The notes under the pieces were generated by a model that did no database searches, was not told where the DNA came from, and saw nothing but the letters and a program-made list of their open reading frames with translations. A DNA stretch of 64,000 bases, from positions 94,268,371 to 94,332,370 of the forward strand of contig RSEF01000002.1 in the NCBI GenBank assembly GCA_003993805.1, written 5' to 3'. Source of the DNA: Himantopus leucocephalus (lineage: Eukaryota; Chordata; Aves; Charadriiformes; Recurvirostridae). A program made the translations under genes and the position numbers. This document shows positions 35,296 to 50,200 of this stretch, piece after piece (within the stretch, counting starts at the first letter, position 1; the number at the start of each line of letters is the position of its first letter).

Positions 35296-38200
35296 CTTGA
35301 AAACAAAACGAAAAGAAATTAGTTTTACAAACATCACCAGGCATAAGCTAACCAAAAGGTTTCTAGTGGCCATTAAAATTCTTCCATGGGTAAGTAGGAA
35401 CTAGACAAGACCCCTTGATTACTGACTCCAGATCCCAATCCTAAAGAAATGTGCTATTTGATGTTGTAGGTACTGAAGACATTGCTTGATAAAGAGTATC
35501 ATTTAAAAGTTCAGATGGGCCTTTTTTTCATGAAGCAATATCCACCGTTCTTTAAATAGGACTATAAAGCTAGGGATCTTTGAGGAGTTAGAAATTAAAG
35601 TTTTGTAAGATATACAACTTCAGTTATTAGTTATAATAGTAGTTTTGATCAGATCAGAATAAACACACTGAATATGCATTCAAAAGTACACTTTTTTCTC
35701 ACCTGGGGACACAAAACTGACCTTACACTATGTTATTTTAAAAAGTATGTTCTTTTAGAAAAAAAGATGTGTACAAATTCACATATGTATATCTTTTCCC
35801 ATACCTACTAATCTTACTTATGCCATCTTCCATACACCACTCTGTCTATCTCAGCACTACCCCCACGGAGAAGAGATCTTCGGAAGTTGCATTTCCTGTC
35901 ACTGTACTGCAGATACTCATCAGTGCATCAACTTGTCTATGGTACTGACTGGCACGACTATCAGTATTTCTCCTCTCACTCAGCAGCACAACCGGGACAC
36001 CGGACTGACTGAAAAGTGGCAGAACAGGCAGGCCTTATGTGCACAAGCAGCAAAAGGTAGAAAAAAAAAACCAAACAAACCCAAACCAACAACCTGAGCA
36101 ATCTCCCGCACTCATACAGCAGCTGAAGAATGAAGAAGGGAGTTGGAACAGACTTAAGTAGACAATAACTAACACAAAGCTTTACCCCCCCTTCCCCCTT
36201 TCTTTTTCTTCCTGGTAGACATTAAGGTAAAGGGGCTTCTTACGTGCCTCCTGACCAGAGGCAGAAGGAAAAAAAAAAAAAAACCTGCAGAAAAATCACC
36301 CAGCTACGTGGGCAGGAGTTCTTGCTAAGTATTCTCTAACTTATTTTTGTGCTTTATTAGCTGGCTTTCAGTAAAGTTCTGAAGATTACACCTAGATTTT
36401 TCATTGACAGAATAAAGAGAAAAAACACATACAACCAAATTTATGGCTGAGGATTGACACAAGGGAATTCTGTTTTACAGTCAGTGGCAATCATTGCAAG
36501 ACAGTGCAATTAGGCGTCTAAAGACGTAATGTTCTTACCATTGATAAGGTAGAAACAAAATAAAAAGCACTTATTGCTTGGTGAATCACTGCATGTAGTA
36601 ATAGTACTCAGTTTACTTAAGTCAGGTAAACTAACTACATAAAACCCAAGAATGAATAGTTCCCAAGACTCAAATTCAATAATTTAAATTAACATTTAAT
36701 CCTGAAAGCCTTCAACAGCTTTCTTCAGTCTGCTATCAGCATTTGCTAGCAATGTGCAGAAATCCTAGAAGAGATTCACCGTCTTCCACATTAACTGCCA
36801 TCCTAATCAAAAATCATCATTCATACATACTTCCTTTTACTCTTAAAGGCTGTAGGTTTTGTTAACAGCTCAGCCACCAAAATCTATAGTAAGTCTATTT
36901 AGTTAGAAATACACTCCCCCCTTTTTTAAAAAAAAAAAAGAAAAAAAAATCTGTGAAATGAGTTTTTAGTTGCTAAATATCTACATGTTCTTTTTGTAAA
37001 ATAGTCATCATGGTTATACTGGCAAGATTCCTCTTCCACAAATTGTCTTGCAACTGTCTTCCGTAATAACTGATTTTAAATTAACAAGCTTGAGAACTAT
37101 TTTTTTTTCTAGCTAGCCATGCCATAAGTCAGAGTTCTTGACTGCACTACTCCATCACAAAATTGTTTTTAGAGCTTGCAAATCAAATTAATGATGAATG
37201 GATCAATGGTCAATGATTTCTAGATCTGGCAGTTCAACATATGAACTTCATAATAAATTTGAACTTCATAATAAATTTGAACATTATGTACAAGAAAGAA
37301 CGATTCAAATAAAGTTGTTCTAAGCATCTCTACCTTAAACATACTATGATTAGGAAACTAAAATATTCTTTATAATTTTGGGATACTGATTTTTTTAATC
37401 AGAAAAGTATTTCCTTTAAATCTTGTGCAAGATAAGAGAACAGGTGCTGAATTTGTCACAAAATCATTAGCATTATCTTTTACTGGTCCAGTAGATACCT
37501 GGAATACTTTTCCATTGTTGATCTCATCGTAACACAACACTACACTAGTAGACTATCTTTTCCAGAGCATCCAAAAGTACATTGAAAATATTCTTCTAAA
37601 AGCTCCCCCAAAAGTCACAAGGTAATTAAATCAATATAGATGCCCATTGAGTGACTACACCATGAATTAATAACAGAGGGAACATAATCCTGACTTTGTT
37701 TCCTGTTTTGACTGTCAAAAATAGTGGTCCCACACTGGAATATGTTGCTCTGTAGGCTCACGTAAAAAACCAAAATTGTCTCATTTTAATGTCACAAGTC
37801 ACTAGAAGACTTACCACTGGATCATATTCCCAAAGCTGATTTCCTTTTAGATGGTGGCACTTAAGCATTGTTACTGGGCCATTAAGTTTGGATACATCTA
37901 AACACAAATCATCTGTTCGAATTTCTTTGTTGGCAGTATATGAGAAAACCTAGACAGAAAAAGAAAGAGGAACTGAAAAAAATGTTAAACTAAAAGATTC
38001 CTGGGGCAGGGGGAACATTTGTGCATTACTTCATTAATTTCCACTAAATTACTTTTCTTTCTTTTCCCTTCAGCATGTATAGAAAGATTAATTATTTTTT
38101 TAGGGAATAAATATAAACCCTATATGAACAAGCTCTTCAGTAAAAATGGACTGGTTTTTTTGAATTGCAGGCTGCTTCCTGCATAGAAACAGGAGGATTC

Positions 38201-41200
38201 TCAATACAGGTAATCTCTGAGTATTGGAAAACAATTAATCAAGAATTATCATCAAAGTAGAACCAAAAACCAGATATAAACTAAATTCCAGAACTGAAAA
38301 AAAATGCACATTAAAAGCAGCATTTCAGGCACAGGCATGTTTTTTTAAAGTAACGATGCCAATCAGGAGGCCTAACCAGAAGACAGTTCCAGAGAACCTA
38401 CAGGAGGTGGTCTAGCTTATAGCAGTCTCCTCCTCCCCTCATTTCATTTTTGACTTGAAAGTTGATGTAAACCCTACTGCAGTCAGGCCTCAAAATCCTA
38501 CAAATGACAAACCACCAACAAATCTTCTCATGTATTTCCTCTTACAGGCATCTTCTTCAATGAGGGTTTCCTAAACTTTACAACCTAAGCATATTTTAAA
38601 GATAACTACTGAAAGAAACAGTAGTTTCTTGTCCTGATGAGAAACAGCATTCCAAATAATTCAATACTTCAAGATAATTTAAAAGAAAAAAAAGTCACCT
38701 GATTGCCACCCATTCCATGGCAGTTAAAGATTCCAACTTTCTCGTTTTCTTTTCTCGCCATGTTATCTAGACATTGATTTGTCTCCACATTTCTTATCTG
38801 GGAGTGAAAAAGAGCACATCACCAAAGGCTGTTATTTTCAGAAGACAACTAGGGGCGTATCAAACCACAGAAGCACCAGTTCCGTCTGCTATACACCAGA
38901 GGTTACATGAAAGAAATGTAAAATATGGGAACTGTACTACAATGAGACCACAGTCTGAGACTCAAATTCCCACGCAAAAGTTACCAGGTTACAGAACCAC
39001 GTTTGTTTCTTTGCTTTCTTTCAGGGATCTATCTTGGGGAATCTTTTTTGCTCAAAGACTCGGTTACAACAGAATGGACACAATCGAGTCTCCAGCCCAG
39101 AACCTTCAGAAGTTTTAAAGCACTCTCCTAGGCACAAATGCCTGCTCCATTTTGTTAAGAGCATTTCTTTTAGAAATAAACAGTACAAAAATTACCCTAC
39201 AACAGGCTCAATATTTGGTGCAACATGACTTGTAGGGGAGAGTAGGTACCTACTTATTTAGGACAGCATCATCTGTACTACCTTTACAGTCACTTAAGAA
39301 ACTTTAAAGAAAAAACAGAGAAATACCCAGCAAGGCTTAGGGAACACTAAAATTCGCTGGTCACTGATGAGGGTTCTGGGGATAAAGTTCAGAGCAGTTT
39401 TTAGGCAAAGTCCTTGTTTGACCTGGTCTAGTTTTTTTAATGCAAAACTCTGCTCATACCCTACAGAGAATGTTATACAGAAAGTTATCTGTTAACTGTA
39501 CATTTCCGAAGGAATATTTCTAAAGCCCTTCTATGTGACATTCAGCACTGTATTAAAAAAGGGAAAACATTCAAATTACAGTACTGTATACCAAAGCTCA
39601 GTTTTTTGCCCCACTGAGAAGCCAGATGTATCGTTTTACAGATGACAGGAACACAGGTGCAAGGTACTTGAACTTTGCTGGAGATAACTTGTTTGCACAA
39701 CGCAGTTCAGAATACAACTTACTGTGCAATGTACTTTACATAGGGTAGATAAATACGTAGGATAAAATTTTACCTCTCCCAGAGAAAAGTAATGGCGTGG
39801 AATTTGGGAATCAGGATAAACATTCTCCAGGTACCAGGAGAAAGGCTTGCACTGGAGCTTGCGTCTTAGTCCAAGTCGTGATGATATGTCCCCATAATCG
39901 ACTTTAGTAACTCCTGTAGAAACAGAAAGTTTTATTCAATGGCTGCTAATAAGTGTTATATAATTCCACTTAATACAAAAATCATCAGTATAATACACTG
40001 CTTGCATTAAGACTTTAGCTTTAGAAATTCATCTCTACACAAAGAAATGAGTTTTTTTTTTAATATAGCATTATGCTGTTTACGTTCTCAGAGAGGACAC
40101 GTCAGTCACTACCTGTGACTTCTTTTTCCAGGTAATTATACAAAAAGATGGAACCATTACATCTGTGCTACACATGACAATTTCTTACCTGTGGTTTGTG
40201 GAACAATTTGAATGCAGTTGCTTACTAAGTTATCAGAGGAGAAAAGCTGAAACCGTTATAGTCAATAATGCTATTCTATCCCCAGTGGCAACTGGGCTGC
40301 ATATCTATGCAGCATGACACAGCAGTCTCCTTCTGTGGAGCAAGGAGAATTCCATTTTAATTTAATTTTGTAAGCCACGTACCACCTGCTGGACCCTTCA
40401 TCATCTAACTGCACAAAGAAACAGTCAGAAAGCAGCCTTCATAAAGAGAACCAATCCTTTAATAATTCAGTATTTGTTCAATATAACTGCAGCATTTGCA
40501 GGAAGTACGTTCACCATTAGGACTGTTATTTTTTTTTTTTTGTGATATTTTGCTTGCCTTTTTTTGTCCTCTGCTCCTTATTTATCAAAGCACTCGTTCT
40601 TCCAGTATCTTCCCACTCCTTTATGGTTGTTTTAATTCCTTTCGAAAATTAATTTGTGCAAGTCCCATCTGCAGATGGGTCAAGGAAGGTATGCATGATC
40701 AGTAGATATTTTTGCCTCACCAGAATTAAGCACTGTTAATATTCCAATAATATTAATTAAGGGTAGGATGATTTCCAGTTTTCAGGCATCATGTTCTTGT
40801 ATTTTCCATGCTACAATCCATACCACACAGGACAGAAGTAATACACCACAAAAAACCCAAACCAAAAAAGAACAAAACCGAGTCCTAGCAATTTAAATTC
40901 CCCTGACAGACCACAAATACAGCTCAACTGATCACCACACTATAGACCACCAGCTGCATACATTTTTGAGAAATCCCTCCGCTTAGAGGACTGCGATTTA
41001 CTTCTAAAACTGTTGACCTTTTGAAACAGTTTGAGGCATTTCTAAGTTGGCATACTGTGTTATTAAATCGACCTGCCAGCAGATGGTGTATTTCTACTCA
41101 ATTAAGACAGATAACTGCATAATTTCAGCTAAATGTTTCTAAATATCAATAAAAACATTAGTAATTTCAATATTCCAGAAAGAAAAAATGCTAGCCAGGC

Positions 41201-41207
41201 TTTTAGG

Positions 41208-41248
<41 letters not shown>

Positions 41249-44200
41249 NACAAACCAAAACACACCTAGAGACGTTTTAACAAAGATGCTGGAGAACTAT
41301 ACTGTTAAGGGAATGAAAGCAAAGGAAAGCTTGTTTTTTAATGAAATTTTGAATAGTGTCAATGAAATCTGTTGGAACAGAATCCCAGAAAACTTCAGCC
41401 TGGGCTTTCCAGTCACCAAAGAAATACCAAACCCAAAAACACAAGAGAAAACAAAGAAAACCCAAAACACTGCCCTATCTTCACCAAAGCAAATATTTAC
41501 TCTATATCAAAAGGAGCACTCTCAAAAGATGATGAAGTAAGAAGAGAAAGAGTGTACCAACCACAGCTAAGTGTGGAGTTGTTAATTTTTCAGTGATAAA
41601 AAAGCAGTTGATGGATGAAACATTTACCACGCCATCCTCACAACAACCTTATAATACTCAAAACTCATTCATCAGTTTGCTACACTGACCTTCAGAAAAC
41701 AACACTGTGAAGGCTTTGTCACATCACTGAATGACAATAAGAATTAAAGTAACAACCATAAAGAATTAAATATAAAGTGATACTTAATAGCATACAAGTG
41801 TGCTGTTTCTTAAAGTAGCTTTAAATGTCACCATGTAGAAAAACAAAAGTGCCAGCTGATTTTCCCTCCCTTACAATGGAATAAAAGGCGGGTATTATAT
41901 TCCACTTAAGCATTTTTAGTCTGAAAGATTTTTTTTTAAAAAATCCTCTCTGAAGTTATGTCTACACCAAACTAGGTACTGGCATGTAGACTACAGTTAG
42001 CAGATGGACTGAATAGCAGTACCGGTATAGTTGTCTTAGTGGTGTCCTCCAACAGGACAGAATTACTCTGTTTCCCAGGTTTCTGGTACCTTATCAATAT
42101 TACCCAAAACTAGCTTGAGTGTTCCTATACATTTGTATTATACAGTACAGCAGCAGTTACTTATGGGTAACAGTTCTTTTTTGGGGAAAAAAAATGAAAA
42201 CAAACTAGGAAAACTGCAAAATATAAAGCATATAAAAAATTAAGTACATCTAAATCATTATTTCATCCACAGACTGGTAAAATTTATATACACATAACAA
42301 TGACATATACCACCCAGTGTTTTTGTACTTGTTTTTAAAGGCTCAGCTAAGAAAACAAAACAAAAAACAAACCACAAAAACAGAATTAGGTCAAATCTTC
42401 CTCCTAGGAGACAATTATGCCAGACTCTACAGGTATGTGCATCATGAGGAAGACAATCATGTCCACTAGTTGTTCTTTCGAATATTTGGGTTTAGTTCAT
42501 TTAAAAAAAACCCCTCAGAAATAGCATTTAACAACACTTGCTACTGTTGTCCTTACTTGGTCATGCAATATATTTTTTTCCCCAACCCCTGATTACATTA
42601 AAAGCCTGGACCTCTCTGATGATTCTATTTGTCACACAGCTTGCTATTTGCTGTGGGACAATTGCATGCTTTTTTCCACACATATGCTTAAAGATGACCT
42701 TTAGAAGAGCATACATATAATGGTGTCTATCAGTAGATTACTCCTTCAGTTTAACTTTTTTTGCCATCTTGTATTTAAGCTTCCCATCAGCTGCCTTGCA
42801 ACAGTTCTGCCACCCTCAAAGTTTCAAGAGAGCTGAAGATTTCATAGAATGGTTAGAGTTGGAAGGGACCTTAAAGATCATNNNNNNNNNNNNNNNNNNN
42901 NNNNNNNNNNNNNNNNNNNNNNNNNNNNNNNNNNNNNNNNNNNNNNNNNNNNNNNNNNNNNNNNNNNNNNNNNNNNNNNNNTGACCCCTGAGGAACACCA
43001 CTTGTCACTGCTCGCCACTTGGACTTCGAGCCATTGACCGCAACTCTTTGAGGGCAACCGCCCAGCCAGGTCCTTTTCCACTGAGTGGCCCATTGGTCAA
43101 ATCCATGTGTCTCCAATTTAGAGACCAGGATGTTGTGCAGAATGGTGTCAAATGCTTTGCACAGCCCAGGTAGATGAGAAGTTCAAGCAAGCACTTGCTT
43201 GTCAAGTTCAATGTATGGCAATATAGTTATGCTAAACTGCTTTGGAAAAAAAAAAGTATGAAGTTTTCATCATGATTATAAATTGCTCAATCATTTTCAA
43301 AAGCACAGTATGAAAACTGTTTCATCTAAAACTAGTCTTCTGTTAAAAATCATAGTACTTGTTTTTATTTAGTATTATGAAACTTGATAAACAATAATAA
43401 TTCAAAACCAATTTGAAGAGCTACATTATTTGCATTCCCAATTAAAGCTAATAGGGAATACTTGCTGCAAACAAGAACACACAGAATAACTCAGTACATA
43501 TTTTGAACACAGGCAAGATCTACCATCATGGAGTCAGCCCCTTCTCTGTCCTCCTGATTGCTCAAATAAAAATGTTATCCATGTACGCAGCAAACCTCGA
43601 CTTACCATGCTTAGCTAGAGACAAGTGCATGCAGTGATTAGAAACTAGGCCTAATGATCCAGTTTTCAGGATTACACGTCTATATCTCTATCTAGAGGGC
43701 TCTTGCTCAGGTAATTCTGCAGTGCTATCTTTCCAAGCCTGTCCACTTAGCCCCAGTGCAATGGAAGATACCTTTGGGGCAAACTTCTGGTCAATAATAA
43801 AATTAATTTCCATACAAGCTAGACAAGGTTCTACCCAATCTCATTGGAGCTGCATTTCAGGATGCCTTCAGCTCACCAGCTGGAATACGAGAGGCTGCTG
43901 AACCACAAGGATGCACACTGGAAAAGGAGCAGGGGGCCACACGTAGCAGCTGGAACCCAGACTCACATACAGCACAGGAAACCATGTGTTCTAAAAGTAT
44001 CCATGCTTCACCTTTAGATTAAGGATACCAACAAATTCAGTTTATCCTTAATTAGCAGTTAGGAGATGGTTAAGGGGAGGTAGCTGTGGTAAGACAGACT
44101 AATGCTTTGCAGCAGCTGCTGTGGAAAACAGCAGCTCTCCCTTGTTCAGCTTCAGATTCCTGCTGCACCTCCTGTGCAGACACAGGTGCTAACTTAACCA

Positions 44201-47200
44201 GTGGAGAGCCAGCCCGAAGGGCAAATAATCCTGACAAGTTTGGCAACTCAATCAGTTGACACAGATGAACAATCAGTAAGTGAGGGGAGGTGAAGCCCTA
44301 TCACCTGCCATGAAAAGCAAGGCACTCTTCTCACAGCAAGCTGTTAGACTGACATTGCCATCTCATGAAGCCTCGCCTTGGACAATGTAGTCCTAGTATT
44401 TTAGACTGGAGAAAGTGGTGAAAGGTCAGCAGTAGAAATAAAGAAGTGGCAGAGTCCACAGAACAGAACGACCAGAGCCAGGAATCAGACTATTCACCTG
44501 CACGTGCTGAATTTGTTTTCTGAAAGCCTAAGAGAAAATGGCCTGGGAAACAGCACCCTGCTCCAATGCACGACTGTCAGGAAAACTGTCGGTTCATGAG
44601 AAAAGACTACAGCTAGTGCCATTACTGCCACAGAGAATAGCTGGTGCATGCAATGAGATAGACTTGATTTTTGCTGAGCAGCAGCTGCTGCAACACTTCC
44701 CTGCCCAACCTCCATCTGTACCTAACCACTTCTAAGCAGAGAGATGGCTTCTAAAATGCATGAAAGCTTAAAACAGACGAGTAACAATTTCTACTAGGCT
44801 GTACTTATTAAAGAAAAAAGGATTACGGGCTTACTTTTCAAGAGGGTAGCTTTCCATTTAACTACATTACATCAATAGTAAAAAGTCTCTTGAGTTCCTA
44901 TCATTCAAGCAGTAAGCCTTTTTTTTCTGGACAACACATTACACGAAGTGGGAAAGCTACTTGAGAATCTTAGGTTTGCTTTCCTGGACCAATCCCTCTG
45001 TGATTCACTATCTTCGGGGAGCAGAAGAAAAAGGATATAAAGGAGGAAATAAATTTCTTGTTAGGTAGGCTCAATGATGCCTGTCAGTGTATTACCTCCT
45101 TCAAAATCCAATTTTCTCATCCATATCAACTAACAAGAAAAAAAACTGGGTGCACAGGGTTGCCTGTTTTTCTTGCTCATCCGCACTCAGGCTTGCAAAC
45201 CAGCATCAGCTTAAAAATTCTCACCTCGCTCCTTGCAAGAACCCATGACACTGTCATAGCAATATTGAAAGTACGCAAAAGAGTTTCACAGGCGGCAGAA
45301 TCTGCCAGAGGGTCACTACACCATCATTCTGCAAGAACTAAACATTTAAATTTTTATATTAGAAGGATACCTGGAAAAGCAGAGTATGGCTAAATGAGCC
45401 AATGTAGCAGGGATTCACCAAGTTCCTAAGACAACTATTGGCCAGAAAGACTTACTAAAATTTACATTGATGCTATTTGCTGTCAACAGGTAAAATCAGG
45501 GTCTGCAAAACTCAGATAATATTGGAGATACCAAAATAACAACAGTAAGGTGTTTGTGAACTTCCCAAATTAGTAACCCTTTCTAGTTAATACCTACTGG
45601 CTTTTACAACTTACATGGATTTGGGAAGTGAGAGGCATGAGCAGCACTGAATACATTTCTGTGTTCATTCTCTGAACAATAACTATTCTGTAGCTCAGAA
45701 CAAACCACAGTACTAACCACTCTCTTCACAGCCCCAGGAAAAAAACCAATTTTAGAATAACCCAACTTATTCAGGTCCTATACGTACCTATTCTTAAAAC
45801 ACTTGGAAATTCTGGTATCAAACTTTAGAGCAGTGTCAATACTGATATAGGTACACAAATGAGAACCTGTGCCAGTCAGCAGGTGCAGATGCTCTAAGAG
45901 GAGCTTGGCAAGAACACATCCCTATCCACTGATCATTCAGGCTATTAGCATACAAACTACGCAGACATGCATCTTTTGAAAGGAAAGAAAATACNTTGCT
46001 TAAGTTACTTTCACGATCTCAAAATTTTCAGTGTATTGTATTTTAAATTAAATTTCTTTCATTCCTCTTCTCCAACAGGAGAATGCATGCATATTCTACA
46101 GTACTGCAAAGCTATGAAAGAAAGTCCTATCAAAACAACAATCCTACAAAATTCAAACAGTACAGCTCCTTTTGTAGATTATAGTTACCACATGAAATGG
46201 AAGGTCTACAGAGATTATATATAAAGTAACAGAACCTTATCATGGTGTTCAGTAATTTACATTTGTTTTCAAGAATTAGGTAATTTTTATAATCAGGTGT
46301 TCCAGCTACTTAGTACATTCTAAAATCTAGCTTGACATGGATGCATAAAAGCAATCTTAACCAAAAATGATTGCACCTATTTATATACAACTTTTCTGAA
46401 TGATATATCTATACATGTCATATTCGAATTCATAAGGCTTCATTAATTACAACACAGGGCAGTAACCATAAGCTGTTAGCTTCTGATTTCACCTAAAAAG
46501 CTTTGAGTAGTACCAAGACTTATTTTTTTAATTAAAAAAACCTACAGTCTTATTTGAGTAATGCATTCTCTTAAGACAAAAAACCACCATAAGTCTGCAC
46601 AGTCATTTGTTCTTACAAGTATTCTTAAAACCTGCAGTTTAAAATCTGACACTCTTCAGACTCGTATTACACTGTATTACAGCTTTTAAATTTCAATACA
46701 AATGCAGGCTTAATAAGCAAGTCATAAGGAAATACTAAAGTTAAGTCTTTGGAGAAGCAGATATGGCATATAGAACCACTTAGTATTTAAATTGAATGTC
46801 TCTAACGTCTCAAGTATTTAGAGAGGATGTCCATTGCTACCCAAAGTTTATCTCTGTGCTTGGTTTTTTTTAACAACAAAAAATACCCTATAGTGTAAAG
46901 TAATAATTCAGTAATTCCCAGGCTTCCTTGCTTTTCCTGAATTTTTTTTTTCAGAAAGTTTGAGTTCATAGGAAATTTGCTGTCATATTTTGCATCCTCT
47001 TATTTTGTTAACATGCATTTTAAGAAACATAATAAATATCACAGTCAAATATATTGGCACTTCGCCCCCATACGCTGAAGTGCAAACACTACCAAGCCAA
47101 GAGATGTTAACTTTTGCCACTCCTGCTATGAGGTTTCACTTAAATCACTTCTGACCTATTCAACCTGGAATGCCTACAACACCCAAGCCAGAGGCCAAAC

Positions 47201-50200
47201 TCCAGCACATTATGAGATGTACTTGGACTGCCAGTTTTCAGCACTACAGTTGCGCTCTTTGACATTCCACTGAGCTTTAATTCTCTTGCACATGAAGCTC
47301 ATCCTTAAATAATGTTCATGTTTAAAAAATAAAAAAAGAAAAAGAGACTTCAGGACACATGTCTGGCTACCAAAATTATTGTTCCATTAAGACCTTCCTT
47401 TTTGTACATTTTACTTGAGCTTTGTCTTACAAACTCCACATCAATAACATTATTTAAATACTCATGCTCTTTCCCAGTAGTAATAACATTTTAATAGGTA
47501 TTTCTTCTAACCAAAGACTTGCTCACCTGGGGAGATGATATAAAAAAAGTTTTTGAATTCATCCATCCAGACTTCTGCAAGCCGTCTGTTATTTTTGTTG
47601 ATTATCTGCCCTGTACCTCCTGGAAAAGTGTACGGTGTTGCTTTTCTGAACACATGTCCGACATGTGAACAAGTTACAATTTCCAAAGTGCCACCACACT
47701 GCCAAATCTGAAAGTGATAGAACAATTATTGCATAGCTTCAAGTCAATAAAAAAGTTTAAAAATGTTAATCACTTGCTTCTGTTCAAGTTGGGGAAATAA
47801 CATTACTTGAGGTCTAGGAAAAATGTATACTACATGGATGAGAAGGGTATGCTTCTTTCCTGCTCAACAGATAAAGATGCTCACAGGCCTGAGTAAGGTA
47901 GCATAAGAAAGAGTACATCAGGCCTCGCAGCAATAATGTATTAGCAAAAGTCTACTTTAGAGAACTGGACAAGCTGACAGCGAAGGAAGGAAAAGGCTCA
48001 CATGAATCACAGGGAAGTAACAAGGCAGTGATCTGTCCAAAAAAGTCCATTATAAAATAGAATCTCCATTTGAAAACACCCATTCATTTCACAAGTAAAG
48101 TTTCTGCAAATATTTTCAATTTTATTTTGGAATTCTAAAAATGGCAGATTCAGAAAGCTGAACTACTTCAGAAATACCTGTCTATATACTCTGAGCTGGT
48201 AAGTAAAACAAAAGGAAGCAGTTCTATTTAGCAGTTACTGTGAGAACAGTGCTGGTTAGGTCCGCATCCAAATGAACACAAGCAATCATTAAGCTAGAAA
48301 ACAGCGAGAAGAGGGAGTTTGTAACAGAGGTGCCCGCATTTCACTGACACATTAAACCACACACTGATGACTTCACCCTTAACTTGTGCTCCCCAATTAG
48401 CTTTTCTAACTGAACTCCTCTTAGCACACACGCATTCCTTCTTCAGAATGACCATCCCAGTCTTTTACTCACGAGCCTCTGCCAACTATTCACCACGCAC
48501 TTTTCACTGACAGATACAGTCTTTGCCTATCTCCATTGGAGGAACTTGACAGGAAGCGTAGTGCTAACTGCAACAGGTGAGGACACCGACGCAGGCAGCA
48601 GATCCATATTTTACAGAACTCAGCATGCTCTGTCCTGAATAATAAAATACTGAAGAGAGAAGAGTTTTACCTACCCTGAAAGAAATTTCTAAGTTTTCTC
48701 CACCCCAAATATCCATTCCAGCATCGTATGTTCCAATTTCCTGAAAGTAATCTCTGTCTATTGAAAAAAGACCTCCTGCCATTGTAGGTGTCCTGGAAAG
48801 GAGAAAAAAAAGAGACAAAAAATAAGCACCAGTCACTATAAAAACATATACTTAAATACATTTCACACTTACACTGACAAAATGGCTTTTTATTTCCCAA
48901 GTTCCTAATATGTTCCTTCTCAATAGGCTTCCAACCAAATTCAGTTACCATTGATGTACTTGCTAGCTCAAAATTTTTTCAGAGATGGAATCAGTTAGTG
49001 ACAGTTCTCCTTATTTTCTTACTTCAAATTGGAATCTGGACAGAGAAAAAGGCCCTAGAAAGCTGCTGCCATTCCTGCAAAGATGACTTCTGCCTCCAGT
49101 GTTCGTAGGTCATAAAAGAGAAACCAGTTTCTTACAGGAAATTTATACTCCTAGCAACTATTCTTGAAAAAGTTGTGGGAGGCCATAAAACGGCCTGCGT
49201 GCTTTCACTATTATTGCTTCATACAAAAAAATTGGACAGTCAGGGTTACATTCAGATTTTCTTTACAAATTCCTTATTGGTAGAACAAAATAAAACTGTG
49301 CTAGTTTCTCCAAACTTTAGCAACCCAAATTTCCATTTTTTTTAGTCAACAAATATACAATAGGTAAATTATATATTTGGCTGGTGATATAACTTTGTAG
49401 TTAAAATATACAAATTATTTACACTTTTAGCATAAACTATTATCTATCACTAGTAATGTTCCTGAAACACTTTGGGCTTTTTCTAAAAGACACATAAAAT
49501 ACAAGCTAGGTCACAATCTAACTAAAAATTTATGTGGCTTTTTTCCCCTAAAAAGGAAAGGGGAGGGAGGGGAGCAAAGGGGAGGAATACAATTAGCCAT
49601 ATCCTGAGAAGACCTCTGGACTTCTTAAATTAAAACAAACAAAAAAGTGTAAAGGCCATATCCTCAGCTTTAGGGTAAGTAAATATTGCCCACTTCTCAG
49701 AACAGTAAGGCCAGAAAATGTAAGTTTGCAATTGTTAAAAAGTACACATTACACACAAGTTATCTGTGTTTCTCATTACCTTTGTCATAACATCTATATG
49801 ACATGCAAGTAAAAACAACTGCTTCCTTTCCATGCACTTAGAAGACATTAATTTTGTATGCGTATGCACACAAATATATGCAGACATATGCCAAAAACTC
49901 ATACATCTTTTCAAAATATTGTTTACTTTGTTAAAATAAAAGATAAAAATAAGGCTCAATAAAAAAGATAAAAATAAGCTTCAGTAAAAACCTGGGCATC
50001 AATATAAAAATAGTAAAAGCCAGTAATTTGCCAATAATTGACAAAAATATTTCTAAAGCGAAGATTACTTCCTTCACTGCTACCAAGAGTTACAAAAACT
50101 AATCCATGCAAAAACTTTTATGCTGTTGTTTCAACCAGACGAAAATGATGCTACAACACAATTCATTAATTACGTACAAGATGAACCTAGAAAAGGTATA

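Larger units (their letters stand above)
39914..47526 (-). other. GALNT1: GALNT1 intron, 7.6 kb
   Basis: A phase 1 intron with GTGAGC donor and TTTCTACAG acceptor. It is the longest complete intron here. It contains a gene-sense CR1 fragment with a 100-N gap (42843-43172), a T15/A25 homopolymer pair ending at a single N (41209-41249), and another single N at 45995. No other element is recognised. Confidence 0.93.
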
